A stretch of 64,000 nucleotides of DNA from Oceanobacillus_B kapialis (GTDB lineage: Bacteria > Bacillota > Bacilli > Bacillales > Amphibacillaceae), in the NCBI RefSeq assembly GCF_042685265.1, contig NZ_JBHUMX010000035.1, one strand, 5' to 3'. The first letter of the stretch is position 1; each line of letters begins with the position of its first letter. The notes below the pieces were generated by a model. That model was given only the letters and a program-made list of their open reading frames with translations. It made no database searches and was not told the DNA's origin. Both the position numbers and the translations under genes were made by a program. This document shows positions 24,727 through 33,049 of this stretch, piece by piece.

Positions 24727-26712
24727 ATGAAAAAATTCAAGTTAAAAAATTTTAAGTTCAGCTTAAGGAATAAGTTACTCCTATCCTTCATGCTTATACT
24801 ACTAGTTCCAAGTTGTATTATTGCTTATACATCTTACATTAGTGCCAAAGAAAATACGGATAAGCGAATGCTAGAAACAGCACAGGAAAGTGTGCAAATG
24901 GTTGATAACACGATTAGTCAACTCCTTCAAGCCCAAATAGAGAATGTTGATTTTCTATCAAATGCCATTTCTGCAAAAGCGGTTATAGATGGAGATGTTG
25001 ACCAACTAAAAGTATTACTTGACCAAATACAAGATTCTAAAGTTGATGTAGAACAAACCTATGTTGGGACAGTCCAGGGAGATTTTATAAAGTCACCAGA
25101 TACATTTAAGAATTCGGCTGATTATGACCCAAGAGAACGCCCATGGTACAAGCAAGCAATGGAAAATCAAGGTGAAGTTATAGTAACAGATCCATATATG
25201 TCCAATTCAACACAAGTTATGGTTGTAACAATAGCTAAAACAACAGCCGACGGGCAAGGAGTAATTGGAACCAACCTAAAACTTGATCAGCTCTCGACAA
25301 TGGTTAATCAGGTGAATATTGGTAATGAAGGTTATGTATTTTTACTCGACGGAAACAGCCATTACATTACTCATCCTTCAAATGAACCAGGGGCTGAAGC
25401 AACAGAATCGTTTATGAAGGATCTTCATGTTTCAAACGAAGGTAAGTTTGATTACAAGTTTGATGGTGATAAGAAGAAACTCGCCTTTACAACTAATGAC
25501 ACAACCGGTTGGAAGATAGCTGGCACGATGTACCAAAGTGAAGTGGAGGATGCAGTTAAGCCGATTTTTCATACTACGCTTATTGTAATCGCCATCGCCC
25601 TCGCAATTGGAATTGTTGTTGTACTATTTGTCATCCGTTCAATTGTACGCCCTGTTAATAAGCTTGTTGAAGCAGCTGATTTGATGAGCAGAGGTGACTT
25701 AACAGTTGATGTTACGAATGATAGCAATGACGAAATTGGTCAATTGGCAAAAGCATTTAATCGAATGAGAAAGCATTTAAACGAAGTTATTGTACAAGTG
25801 CGAGACAAAGCAAATAACCTTGCAGCTTCTTCTGAACAATTGAATGCTAGCTCTCAGCAGAACTCAGTGGCTACAGAGCAAATTACGAATTCCATACAAG
25901 AGGTGGCAGCTGGCGTAGAAGACCAATCAAGCAAAATTGATTCTAGTTCTAGAATGGCACAACAAATGTCAGGTTCTATTCAGCAGATTGCTTCAAGCTC
26001 TAATGAAGTTTCGACTACTGCAGCTGATGCTACTGCCGTCGTTAGTGCGGGGAACAAAGCAATTGAAACAACCGTTGGCCAGATGGAATTTATTAAGCAA
26101 ACAGTACATGATCTTTCCGGTAATATTGAGGGACTTGGTAATAAAACAAGAGAAATTAGTAAAATTGTAGATGTGATCACAAACATCGCCGAGCAAACGA
26201 ACCTACTAGCGTTAAATGCAGCAATCGAGGCTGCAAGAGCTGGTGAGCATGGTAAAGGCTTTGCCGTTGTAGCAGATGAGGTGCGTAAGCTTGCAGAGCA
26301 GTCCTCCCAGTCATCTGAACAGATTAAGGATATGATTCAATCTATCCAGCAAGAATCCGTTGAGGCTGTGAAAGCGATGGAGACGGGTACTACAGAAGTG
26401 GATCGCGGAATTGAGGTTGTGAGCCAGGCTGGTCAATCCTTTACAGATATTACCTCATTCGTAAACACTGTAACATCGCAAATCCAGCAGGTCGCTTCCA
26501 AGATTCAAGAAATTTCTTCAGGAACCGAGCAGTTTGTAGAAACCTTTGATACAATTGCAGGGATTTCTGAAACAACATCAGGAGCAGCGCAGAACGTTTC
26601 TGCTTCGACTGAGGAACAGCTTGCTTCAATGGAGGAAATTACCGATTCTGCTAATTCGTTGTCTGTTATGGCGGAGGAGTTGCAGGAGGTTGTGGAACAG
26701 TTTAGGTTGTAA
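24727..26712 (+). CDS. Methyl-accepting chemotaxis protein with dCache sensor
   Basis: Chemoreceptor of 661 residues transcribed away from the mot-che operon. TM1 at about residues 17-37; a double-Cache ligand domain of about 240 residues with the typical segments DPRERPWYKQAM and VIGTNLKLDQL; TM2 near 285-308; HAMP; and a signalling domain with tip EQTNLLALNAAIEAARAGEHGKGF. dCache domains commonly bind amino acids or carboxylates. ATG 24727 is favoured over 24706 for its position after TTGGGG. GTCGATAT at 24669-24676 is a one-mismatch sigma-D -10, but no clear -35 is seen. Confidence 0.9.
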   Translation: MKKFKLKNFKFSLRNKLLLSFMLILLVPSCIIAYTSYISAKENTDKRMLETAQESVQMVDNTISQLLQAQIENVDFLSNAISAKAVIDGDVDQLKVLLDQIQDSKVDVEQTYVGTVQGDFIKSPDTFKNSADYDPRERPWYKQAMENQGEVIVTDPYMSNSTQVMVVTIAKTTADGQGVIGTNLKLDQLSTMVNQVNIGNEGYVFLLDGNSHYITHPSNEPGAEATESFMKDLHVSNEGKFDYKFDGDKKKLAFTTNDTTGWKIAGTMYQSEVEDAVKPIFHTTLIVIAIALAIGIVVVLFVIRSIVRPVNKLVEAADLMSRGDLTVDVTNDSNDEIGQLAKAFNRMRKHLNEVIVQVRDKANNLAASSEQLNASSQQNSVATEQITNSIQEVAAGVEDQSSKIDSSSRMAQQMSGSIQQIASSSNEVSTTAADATAVVSAGNKAIETTVGQMEFIKQTVHDLSGNIEGLGNKTREISKIVDVITNIAEQTNLLALNAAIEAARAGEHGKGFAVVADEVRKLAEQSSQSSEQIKDMIQSIQQESVEAVKAMETGTTEVDRGIEVVSQAGQSFTDITSFVNTVTSQIQQVASKIQEISSGTEQFVETFDTIAGISETTSGAAQNVSASTEEQLASMEEITDSANSLSVMAEELQEVVEQFRL

Positions 26713-26737
26713 CAGGGAAAACTATAGATCAATAAAA

Positions 26738-26773
26738 GAGTGGTACTCATCAACTTATTGAAGAGTACCACTC
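26738..26773. terminator. Bidirectional terminator between convergent genes
   Basis: GAGTGGTACTC (26738-26748) pairs perfectly with GAGTACCACTC (26763-26773), with T-rich flanks on both strands. It serves the MCP gene on the plus strand and the lipoprotein gene on the minus strand. Confidence 0.8.
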
Positions 26774-26819
26774 ATTTTATTACCTAGGTTTTCTAATAGC
26801 CCTTTTCTTTTTGTAAGAA

Positions 26820-27962
26820 CTAACGACGAATGATCTTAATTGTTATTTTATCTTCATTTTCATCTTCATAACCATAAGCAATGGTATTTCCATCACCGCT
26901 TACTTGAACACTTCGTAGTCTTGTTTCTTCGCCCAGTTCAATGGTGTAAAAAGATGAGCTTTCATCTGCTACCGGATCATAAACATTTAATTCCATATCC
27001 TTTTGGATTACAATTCTTCCATCAGAAAGCGGGAAAGCCTGATTGCCTTCACCAATTTCGGTTTGTTCAAAACTATCCACATCTGTAATCGAATAGGAAT
27101 AATAGTCCGGGTTTTCTACAAATTTTCGAGTGATGGCATATTGGTTATCAGCAGTTACGTTAACTTCACGGTCCAATTCCTCGCCAACGGATATTTCATT
27201 TACCTCATCTGTTTCGATATCGTATTGCACGATCCCTTCTGTATAGCTGAGATAAAATGATTTTCCATCAGGTGAAATGGTAATCGCGCCGTTCTGAGGG
27301 CTATCAATCTCAGGGATAAGGTCATACACCCCTTCTGTTACATTATACGTATCCACCGTATCGTTACCATAGTTCCATGCATTGATAATGATTTCTCCGT
27401 CTGTATAATCCTTTTTGGACAGGATAATACCTTCTTTATCATTAACAAAATGCGGTCCGACAAACAAAAATTCTTCCACTTCTGCTGGTTTTACATATTC
27501 TTCTGTATCACCTGTTCGTGGGTTGTAATTGTTTAATGTTTCTTCCTCCGGATCTTTATCATGGTCTGTCACTATTCCGAATACATTTCCTTGAGAGTGT
27601 AAGTAAGAACTTTTATCACTAGCTAACTCAGGATCCACCTCTTCGGTTTCTCCTTCAACCCAAACCTTCATTCTTGTGGGATCACCAATTCTCTCGTCCT
27701 TTTCACCCCAATTTAGCACTTCACCATCGTCACTTATAAAGAAGTGGCCCCCATCAAATTCACCTTCCACTTCACTCGAATCTACTTCTGTAAATTCCCC
27801 TGTTTCACTATTATTCTCGGATTCCGAATTACTTTCTTCGTTCGCTTCCGTTTCATTGGTTTCATCTGTGCCAGATGATTCCTCATCACTACCACAGCCC
27901 GCTATAGTTAGAAGCAGTAGTATAGATATTCCAAGTATAAAACCAATTCGTTTTTTGCTCAT
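26820..27962 (-). CDS. Lipoprotein with probable beta-propeller domain
   Basis: Secreted lipoprotein of 380 residues. The signal peptide ends in lipobox TIAGC with lipidated Cys23. An acidic low-complexity linker rich in Glu, Ser and Asn covers about residues 25-60. The remainder has recurring beta-strand blocks (GAITISPDGKSFYLSYTEG, NVTADNQYAITRKF, RSVQVSGDGNTIAYGYED) like WD40/TolB-type propeller repeats. I do not recognise the family and no function can be assigned. It is monocistronic. Confidence 0.7.
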   Translation of the reverse strand: MSKKRIGFILGISILLLLTIAGCGSDEESSGTDETNETEANEESNSESENNSETGEFTEVDSSEVEGEFDGGHFFISDDGEVLNWGEKDERIGDPTRMKVWVEGETEEVDPELASDKSSYLHSQGNVFGIVTDHDKDPEEETLNNYNPRTGDTEEYVKPAEVEEFLFVGPHFVNDKEGIILSKKDYTDGEIIINAWNYGNDTVDTYNVTEGVYDLIPEIDSPQNGAITISPDGKSFYLSYTEGIVQYDIETDEVNEISVGEELDREVNVTADNQYAITRKFVENPDYYSYSITDVDSFEQTEIGEGNQAFPLSDGRIVIQKDMELNVYDPVADESSSFYTIELGEETRLRSVQVSGDGNTIAYGYEDENEDKITIKIIRR

Positions 27963-28143
27963 TTTTTGCCTCCTATATTATGTAGTGATTTCTGACTTTA
28001 AAAAACTAGACTATATGTATGTTACGAAAAAATAAAGTAAAGGTTTCAATGATTTGTGGTGAGTTAGAGGTTTTTTGTGGGGTGAACATTAGCTGTGGGT
28101 TTAACAGAACGGTTACATACAAATGTAATGCATTTCACTATTA

Positions 28144-28172
28144 TTGAAATGCATTACAAAACGCGTTATACT
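28144..28172 (+). promoter_or_regulatory. Sigma-A promoter of antitoxin RNA 2
   Basis: TTGAAA, 17-nt spacer, TATACT on the plus strand. It predicts an RNA start near 28179 with no ORF behind it. Confidence 0.7.
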
Positions 28173-28178
28173 GTCAAT

Positions 28179-28330
28179 AAGAAAAGTGTAGAATATAAAG
28201 AAGCTCAGGTGCGCTAACACCCGAGCAATTGCAACTACATGCCGCAAGAAGAGCGTTGACCTGTTTTAAAGCAAAAGAAGTAACTGCCTCATTCATTGGT
28301 CTGAGATGGGCGGTTACTTCTTGTTTTTAT
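28179..28330 (+). ncRNA. Predicted antitoxin RNA of type I TA locus 2
   Basis: A plus-strand RNA of about 150 nt from the promoter at 28144-28172 to the hairpin at 28275-28322 with its TTGTTTTTATT tail. It includes a second hairpin (CTC-GGTG / CACC-GAG around 28203-28224) and overlaps the toxin 3' end. The layout copies locus 1 at 12.1 kb and the SR4/BsrG arrangement. Confidence 0.65.
28275..28322. terminator. Shared bidirectional terminator of TA locus 2
   Basis: AAGAAGTAAC (28275-28284) pairs with GTTACTTCTT (28313-28322), extended inward by GCC/GGC. The toxin stop codon TAA lies in one arm. T-rich tails on both strands allow termination of both RNAs. Confidence 0.75.
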
Positions 28331-28433
28331 TGGCAACAACGAATGCAATTACGGCTATAATCGTTGCTAAAGAGGTTGCAAGGAAAATGCCGAAATGAAT
28401 TAGTGTATTCACTAATTCGTAACTTGTCACCAT
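28314..28433 (-). CDS. Holin-like type I toxin 2
   Basis: Peptide of 39 residues: N-terminus MVTSYELVNTLIHFGIFL, one membrane helix continuing through ATSLATIIAVIAFVV and a basic tail ANKNKK. It belongs to the same holin-like toxin family as the product at 12254-12343. ATG 28433 has a strong ribosome site (GGGAGGTGG, 4-5 nt upstream); an in-frame extension to 28517 lacks one and is not used. The antisense RNA at 28179-28330 is the likely antitoxin. Confidence 0.78.
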   Translation of the reverse strand: MVTSYELVNTLIHFGIFLATSLATIIAVIAFVVANKNKK

Positions 28434-28497
28434 TATACCACCTCCCTTCTCAGGGAAATGGCCGACCGCCCACCTTACTTGTGTAGTTGCTTGTTTA

Positions 28498-28506
28498 ATT
28501 ATATCA
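28498..28506 (-). promoter_or_regulatory. Extended -10 promoter of toxin 2
   Basis: TGATATAAT on the minus strand (TGnTATAAT), predicting a toxin mRNA start near 28491 with a leader of about 58 nt. Confidence 0.6.
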
Positions 28507-28663
28507 TTTTTTAACAAGTAACTCTATTAAGAATAGCGTCATTATTGATAGTAGAATCTACTAACCTACACTAATTTTTTTAAGCAAACCATTCATTGTG
28601 TTCCTTATCGTGATATATGCTTAACTTCTTGCCAACTGAAAATTAACAATTGCTAAACCACAC

Positions 28664-28696
28664 AAAAGACTCCAGCCAAAATGACTGAAGTCTTTT
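28664..28696 (-). terminator. Terminator after the flagellin remnant
   Basis: AAAAGACT-CAG pairs with CTG-AGTCTTTT around a short loop, 7 nt after the remnant's final stop codon. It resembles a former flagellin gene terminator. Confidence 0.65.
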
Positions 28697-28703
28697 AGTA
28701 TAA

Positions 28704-29385
28704 TTATTGAAGAAGTTGTAAAACTCCTTGTGGTTGTTGGTTGGCTTGCTTTGCCGCTATGTCTTTCGATCATAGAATAGACTATATCTTCACCCTTTGT
28801 CTTATCAAAGGGGCTGGGCACTTCGAATGATCAGTTGCATCACCCTACGAATCTCATTGCCATAGTTTATACATTAGGCAGTACATTCTAGTCGTTGAAC
28901 CTTCGCCAGACTTTCGCCACAGGCACTTGGCTGCTGATTATCCATTGTATTATTACTTTGTTTTTCAAACCTTCAAGTCTGCCGTTTCCAGCTACGTTGT
29001 GGTACAAAGCACTTTAGGAAGTTCCAGCAATTCACCCAGTTATCATCTAATCCGTTACCAGATTAGACGCCCTTCCCATTAACTATTGAAGAAGTTGTAA
29101 TACTCCTTGCGGTTGTTGCTGGGCTTGAGCTAGCATTGATTGTGCCGCTTGTGAAAGGATGTTGTTCTTAGTGAAGTTCATCATTTCTTTCGCCATGTCA
29201 ACGTCACGGATACGTGATTCTGCAGCAGTTTATGTTTTTCTGAACTACTTTGGGTAAAATGTTTAAATCGGTTTTACTTTGCTGCTAGTTCAGATCGGTA
29301 GAAAGAAGGACTGCGTTGCATCATTGGTATCAGTTAGAGCATCTACATTAATTATGCCAAGTGTAGGATATCCAGTTGCATAATT
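28704..29385 (-). pseudogene. Flagellin remnant, 3' end duplicated around a group I intron
   Basis: Two flagellin C-terminal pieces remain. The first (about 29089-29232) encodes TAAESRIRDVDMAKEMMNFT through GVLQLL; the second (28704-28748) encodes QANQQPQGVLQLLQ and a stop. The 340-nt intron separates them. Joining exon ends at 29089 and 28748 keeps the frame and would give a tail carrying the GVLQLL segment twice. Upstream of about 29232 the frame is broken by an in-frame TAA, and only scraps of the variable region (LGIINVDALTDTNDAT, near 29320-29370) can be followed. No N-terminus or promoter is left, so no flagellin can be made. Confidence 0.8.
28749..29088 (-). ncRNA. Group I intron without ORF
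   Basis: Minus-strand sequence has the landmarks of a group I ribozyme. P1: exon CTTCTT with guide GGGAAG about 11 nt into the intron, U-G pair at the splice site. P2: TCTAATC/GATTAGA (29046-29067). P4 region: AATTGCTGGAA and AATCAGCAGCC. P7: GACTA (28889-28893 complement) with TAGTC in GATATAGTCT (28780-28784 complement). The proposed 3' end is the G at 28749. At 340 nt it is ribozyme-sized and carries no homing endonuclease. Group I introns in flagellin genes are known from thermophilic Bacillaceae. Confidence 0.82.
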
Positions 29386-29503
29386 AAACCATCACCGAAA
29401 TCTCGTCCCTGTACGGAGAAGGGGGGAAATGTTTATGAATAATCTCCTAAATCATATTTTTAATATCGAATAGTCTTCAAAATTGTTTAATTTGCCGAAC
29501 ATG

Positions 29504-30396
29504 CTATTTAAATTCATTAAAAAAAAGTAGTGGATTCTTTAATAAATGTGCTTTTTTACGAATTGCATCAATTTCCCATTCCCACCATTTTACTTTTAAT
29601 AATAAATCTATTTCATCTTTTGTAAAGCGATATTTTATCACTTTTGCCGGTACGCCACCAATAATTGCATATGGTGGTACATCTTTGGTTACTACAGCAC
29701 CTGCCCCTATTACAGCGCCATCACTTATTGTAACCCCTGGTAAAATAACTACATTCGTTCCAATCCAAACATCATTTCCAATTACAATCTTTTCATTTTT
29801 ATCCATAGCGGATAAACTAATAATATCTTCTTTCTCTAATATACCCGGTACCATTTCAACCCCAATTGGCGTCTCTTTTGAATTATATAATATTGGATGT
29901 GTTGTAATAAAAGTAAGTGGATGATTCATTGCATTCATATTTACATTTTCATTTATTGAGCAAAAGGATCCAATCTCTTTTAAAAAAGTACCCGATTTAC
30001 AATGTTTTTTGTAACCATATGTAAACTTACCAACTTTAACACCATTAACCATCCTATTAGTTGTAGTACTTTCATCAATATTTATATCAGAAGTAAAATG
30101 TAATTCCCTAATGAAACCAAATCCCTCTAATTGTTCAAAAATTTCACTATACCACCTGCTTGCTACAATAATAAAAAGTCCATTTAATTTTTCATTTTTT
30201 AGCACTTTTGGTGAGTAAATTCTTTTTCCCAGTATTTCACTACCATGAAGTTTACTGTTATTGTCAACGAAATAATCAACTTTGTTGATATTTTCACCTA
30301 ACTTTTCTATGGTGGAAATACCAGATTCACCAGCACAAATATAATGATTTTTTTATACTTCTTTGGCTTAACAAATTTTGCATTAAATTCCTCCAT
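29504..30396 (-). pseudogene. PglD-like acyltransferase gene with one-base frameshift
   Basis: The C-terminal 230 codons encode a left-handed beta-helix acetyltransferase with hexapeptide repeats (VIGNDVWIGTNVVILPGVTI, then GAVIGAGAVVTKDVPPYAIIGGVPAKVIKYRF). Continuing upstream in a second frame gives an N-terminal nucleotide-binding start of the form KKYKKIIIF, then after a one-base slip near 30335-30338, GAGESGISTIEKLGENINKVDYFVDNN. The whole would be about 298 residues, an N-acyltransferase like PglD used in sugar modification. The break is probably loss of one G from TTTGGTGCTGG; a slip in the A7 run near 30350 or a sequencing error are alternatives. Confidence 0.7.
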
Positions 30397-30479
30397 ACTG
30401 CAAATAATAAATGAGACTAATCAGAATAAATATCAGTCGTCAAACAAATTCCATATAACTAAATTAAAGTGTTGATCTC

Positions 30480-30867
30480 ATTTAAATACCGAAATTATCG
30501 ATTGTTGTTACTTGTTTCTTTCTATAATTTAGATAATCATCAATTATAGATGATATTTCAATAGACTCTTTTGGAGATGACATATAAGATTTATTTCATT
30601 ACCATTAATAATAATAAATAAAATTACTTAACTCATATCTTAAAGCCTTCCCCTTCAAATTTCGAAAAAAATCGTTCGTTTTTGTTATTTTCTTCATATC
30701 TAATTTCAAAATATTGTTTTTTCCACCATGGAGCTTCAACATAGATGTACCCCTCTGATCCAGAAATTAACAATTGCCCTTCCGATTTAACACCCAAGCC
30801 ACCTTTTGCCGTTGCAAATACATTTTGATATGGTAGATTTATTTTAGTATATAAGTCTATACCATTA
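30480..30867 (-). pseudogene. Decayed C-terminal copy of the TagD-oxidoreductase gene
   Basis: Minus-strand translation gives GIDLYTKINLPYQNVFATAK and then GLGVKSEGQLLISGSEGYIY followed by APWWKKQYFEIRYEENNKNE. This closely matches the C-terminal third of the intact fusion at 34127-35497. After the GEG segment the frame breaks, and only scraps matching LTPEESITISEIIEHYI remain near 30500-30560. The N-terminal two thirds, including any cytidylyltransferase, are missing. It is a relic of a second gene copy. Confidence 0.8.
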
Positions 30868-31197
30868 TCTCCTTATGACGTACAGCACAAGAAGCGTTCC
30901 TGCGATAATAGAATACTTTATAATATTTTTTTTACATATACGATCAACCTCAAGGAGCATTTCAAGTTGAATAAGCTGAATTTGACATAAATCTGAGTAT
31001 TGCGGATTGTTTGAGCCATTAACTGCGGTAAGGAGATCTACTATAATTATTCTGCCATAAATAGCGTATATACTATAGTCCCCCACCATTGACTTAACTT
31101 TTGTCCGTGTTGAGTGAATAATTGCAGGTCTGTCATAAATAATGCCAAATTGGCACACCTGCTCGAATATAATAACACGGACAAACCGATTCAGCAT
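30865..31197 (-). other. Unrecognised ORF fragment in decayed region
   Basis: An open frame of 110 codons that continues upstream in frame (KNAAIENFNWWKGSGARQQM) without a start codon or ribosome site, so it looks like the tail of a larger lost gene. It has hydrophobic stretches and no motif I can name. It adjoins the decayed oxidoreductase copy; the 30400-31355 interval otherwise shows only debris. Confidence 0.3.
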
Positions 31198-31355
31198 TTG
31201 CTGGCGGGCCCCCGACCCCTTCCACCAATTAAAATTTTCAATGGCCGCGTTTTTAAGCTGACTTATTTTGGACGTAATACAAGCACCTGAGTTATTGAAA
31301 CTTAATTAGTGATCAACCCAAAACGTTTTAACGTACTTCTAAATTGTTGGCATAA

Positions 31356-32828
31356 TTAAATTTCTGAGTACTCCACAAGAAGGCTCTTTTTAATTTCTTT
31401 AAATATTTTCTCACCTGAGGAACCATCAACATTAACGTATACTTGGGAAGACATATGCCTTCGATTTTCTGCTAAGGGATCAATCCCTCTACTAAACTTC
31501 TTAACTATTTTAAACCATGGCTCTTCCTCATTGAAGGCATAATAGAAGGTATCAGGTTCCAATAATGAGCCTTCTGGCATATTTTCACCAATATATAAGA
31601 CTTTCTTTTCAGTAACTAGAAAGGAACGTAAAAGCGAGCCGTCTTCACTAATTAGTACATCTGCAGCCATTAAAGCTGGTATATAGTCAATCGATTCGTC
31701 AAGTATCACTCCTTTGTAGAGCGAACCTTTATTTTTTATTTCCTCGACTAAATTATTATAGTATTGTGAAAAACTCGGAGTATAATTTATTATAGAATTA
31801 AGTGTAAGAGGGTGAGGTCTCCAAATAACTACACTATTTTCTACAAACCGCGGAATATTAAAGAAGTTAATAAGTCTTTCAAAATTAACAAATGGTCTAC
31901 TCGCAAAGAACATACAACCAGTATTAATCAAATATACTGTTTTTCCATTTATACAATCTTTCCACTCTTCCAAGTAATCCTCTTCGCTATCTAAAGCATT
32001 AACAATAGCATCTATTTTAGGTGATCCAAGTACCTGTATTTTTTCTTCAGGTATTCCATTTCTAACAGCAGAATCTTTCACATGATTATTTACCATAATT
32101 ACTTTATCAACATTCTTTATACCTGGTGTATTGTACGCTAAATATTTGTTATCTTCGCGGGGAAGAATAAATGATGAGATATGATAAGGAACAAAAACAA
32201 GCATATCCGTATATTTTTTTAAATTTACTGTGAAGTATTTTTCATGAACTTGAGTTAGAGCATTATTATCATCATAAATATTATGAACAAATATGATATC
32301 TGGTTCTTCCTTTTCTAATTCATATTCATTATAATTAGTAATGGATATATTTTCAGGAAATAGATTACCTTCATAAGCAAAAATAGCGTTATCACCTGAT
32401 AGTTGATAGAATGGTATAGGAACCACTGTAGCAACACAATTAGGGTCTTTTTCAACTGTTTTATAAATTGTATCTAAACTATCCCACATAGAAGCTTTAT
32501 ACGGCAAGAATAACACATTTATCTTCACTATTACCTCATCCATAAAGTCCACTATTAATTTATTCATATGTATTTTTATTTCTTCAATTTTTTTTTCGGT
32601 GACAGCATCATTACTAATATGGTTTATTTTATCATAGACAACATCTAATTTTTGAATAGTTTTAATTGGTTGTTTTTCTTCAATGCTCAAGTGATAATGT
32701 ATGGCTTCTAGCGCATGTAAACAGTCAGCAAAACCTACATAGGGATCACTTAACGTTGGTATTACATCTAACATTTCATTTATGGTATTCATAAGATTAG
32801 ATATATTCTTTTTTCTCTTAAGAAACAT
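31356..32828 (-). CDS. CDP-glycerol glycerophosphotransferase-like protein
   Basis: Protein of 490 residues. An N-terminal helical region (about 1-100) precedes a GT-B-like domain. The C-terminal part has the marks of the TagF/TagB family: VVIWRPHPLTLNS (RPHP), then YIPALMAADVLISEDGSLLRSFLVTEKKVLYI, the SD.SS-type acceptor or phosphate-binding segment in altered form. Known members transfer glycerol phosphate from CDP-glycerol to wall teichoic acid or capsule. The neighbouring TagD-type domain would supply CDP-glycerol. The N-terminal extension is unlike classical TagF. AT-rich composition differs from the flanks. Confidence 0.65.
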   Translation of the reverse strand: MFLKRKKNISNLMNTINEMLDVIPTLSDPYVGFADCLHALEAIHYHLSIEEKQPIKTIQKLDVVYDKINHISNDAVTEKKIEEIKIHMNKLIVDFMDEVIVKINVLFLPYKASMWDSLDTIYKTVEKDPNCVATVVPIPFYQLSGDNAIFAYEGNLFPENISITNYNEYELEKEEPDIIFVHNIYDDNNALTQVHEKYFTVNLKKYTDMLVFVPYHISSFILPREDNKYLAYNTPGIKNVDKVIMVNNHVKDSAVRNGIPEEKIQVLGSPKIDAIVNALDSEEDYLEEWKDCINGKTVYLINTGCMFFASRPFVNFERLINFFNIPRFVENSVVIWRPHPLTLNSIINYTPSFSQYYNNLVEEIKNKGSLYKGVILDESIDYIPALMAADVLISEDGSLLRSFLVTEKKVLYIGENMPEGSLLEPDTFYYAFNEEEPWFKIVKKFSRGIDPLAENRRHMSSQVYVNVDGSSGEKIFKEIKKSLLVEYSEI

Positions 32829-33049
32829 ATGTAATAACTCCCTAATTGTATATATAATTTTTTTATTATGTTAGAAAGATTTAATTTTCTAACATAGGTC
32901 TTCTCTCATTTAGCAATTAAGTATTTCTAATCTACCCTCTTACTTTTGTATTTTAACTGATAGTAATACAAAATCTTTATTAGAATACACTCCAATGCCT
33001 CTTTAATTATCCGGAACATGCATTAAAGCAATCATAAAATTTAGACTAA

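Noticed and set aside
28434..28517. N-terminal extension of toxin 2 to 67 residues
   Set aside because: The extension lacks a ribosome site and is basic and soluble; the inner ATG has an excellent site and gives the family's normal length.
28621..28821. Minus-strand open frame of 66 codons near the flagellin remnant
   Set aside because: It crosses the intron 3' end and reads the flagellin tail in the wrong frame.
30865..31197. Transposase fragment
   Set aside because: Located in debris, but no DDE, HUH or serine recombinase motif could be recognised, so I left it unassigned.
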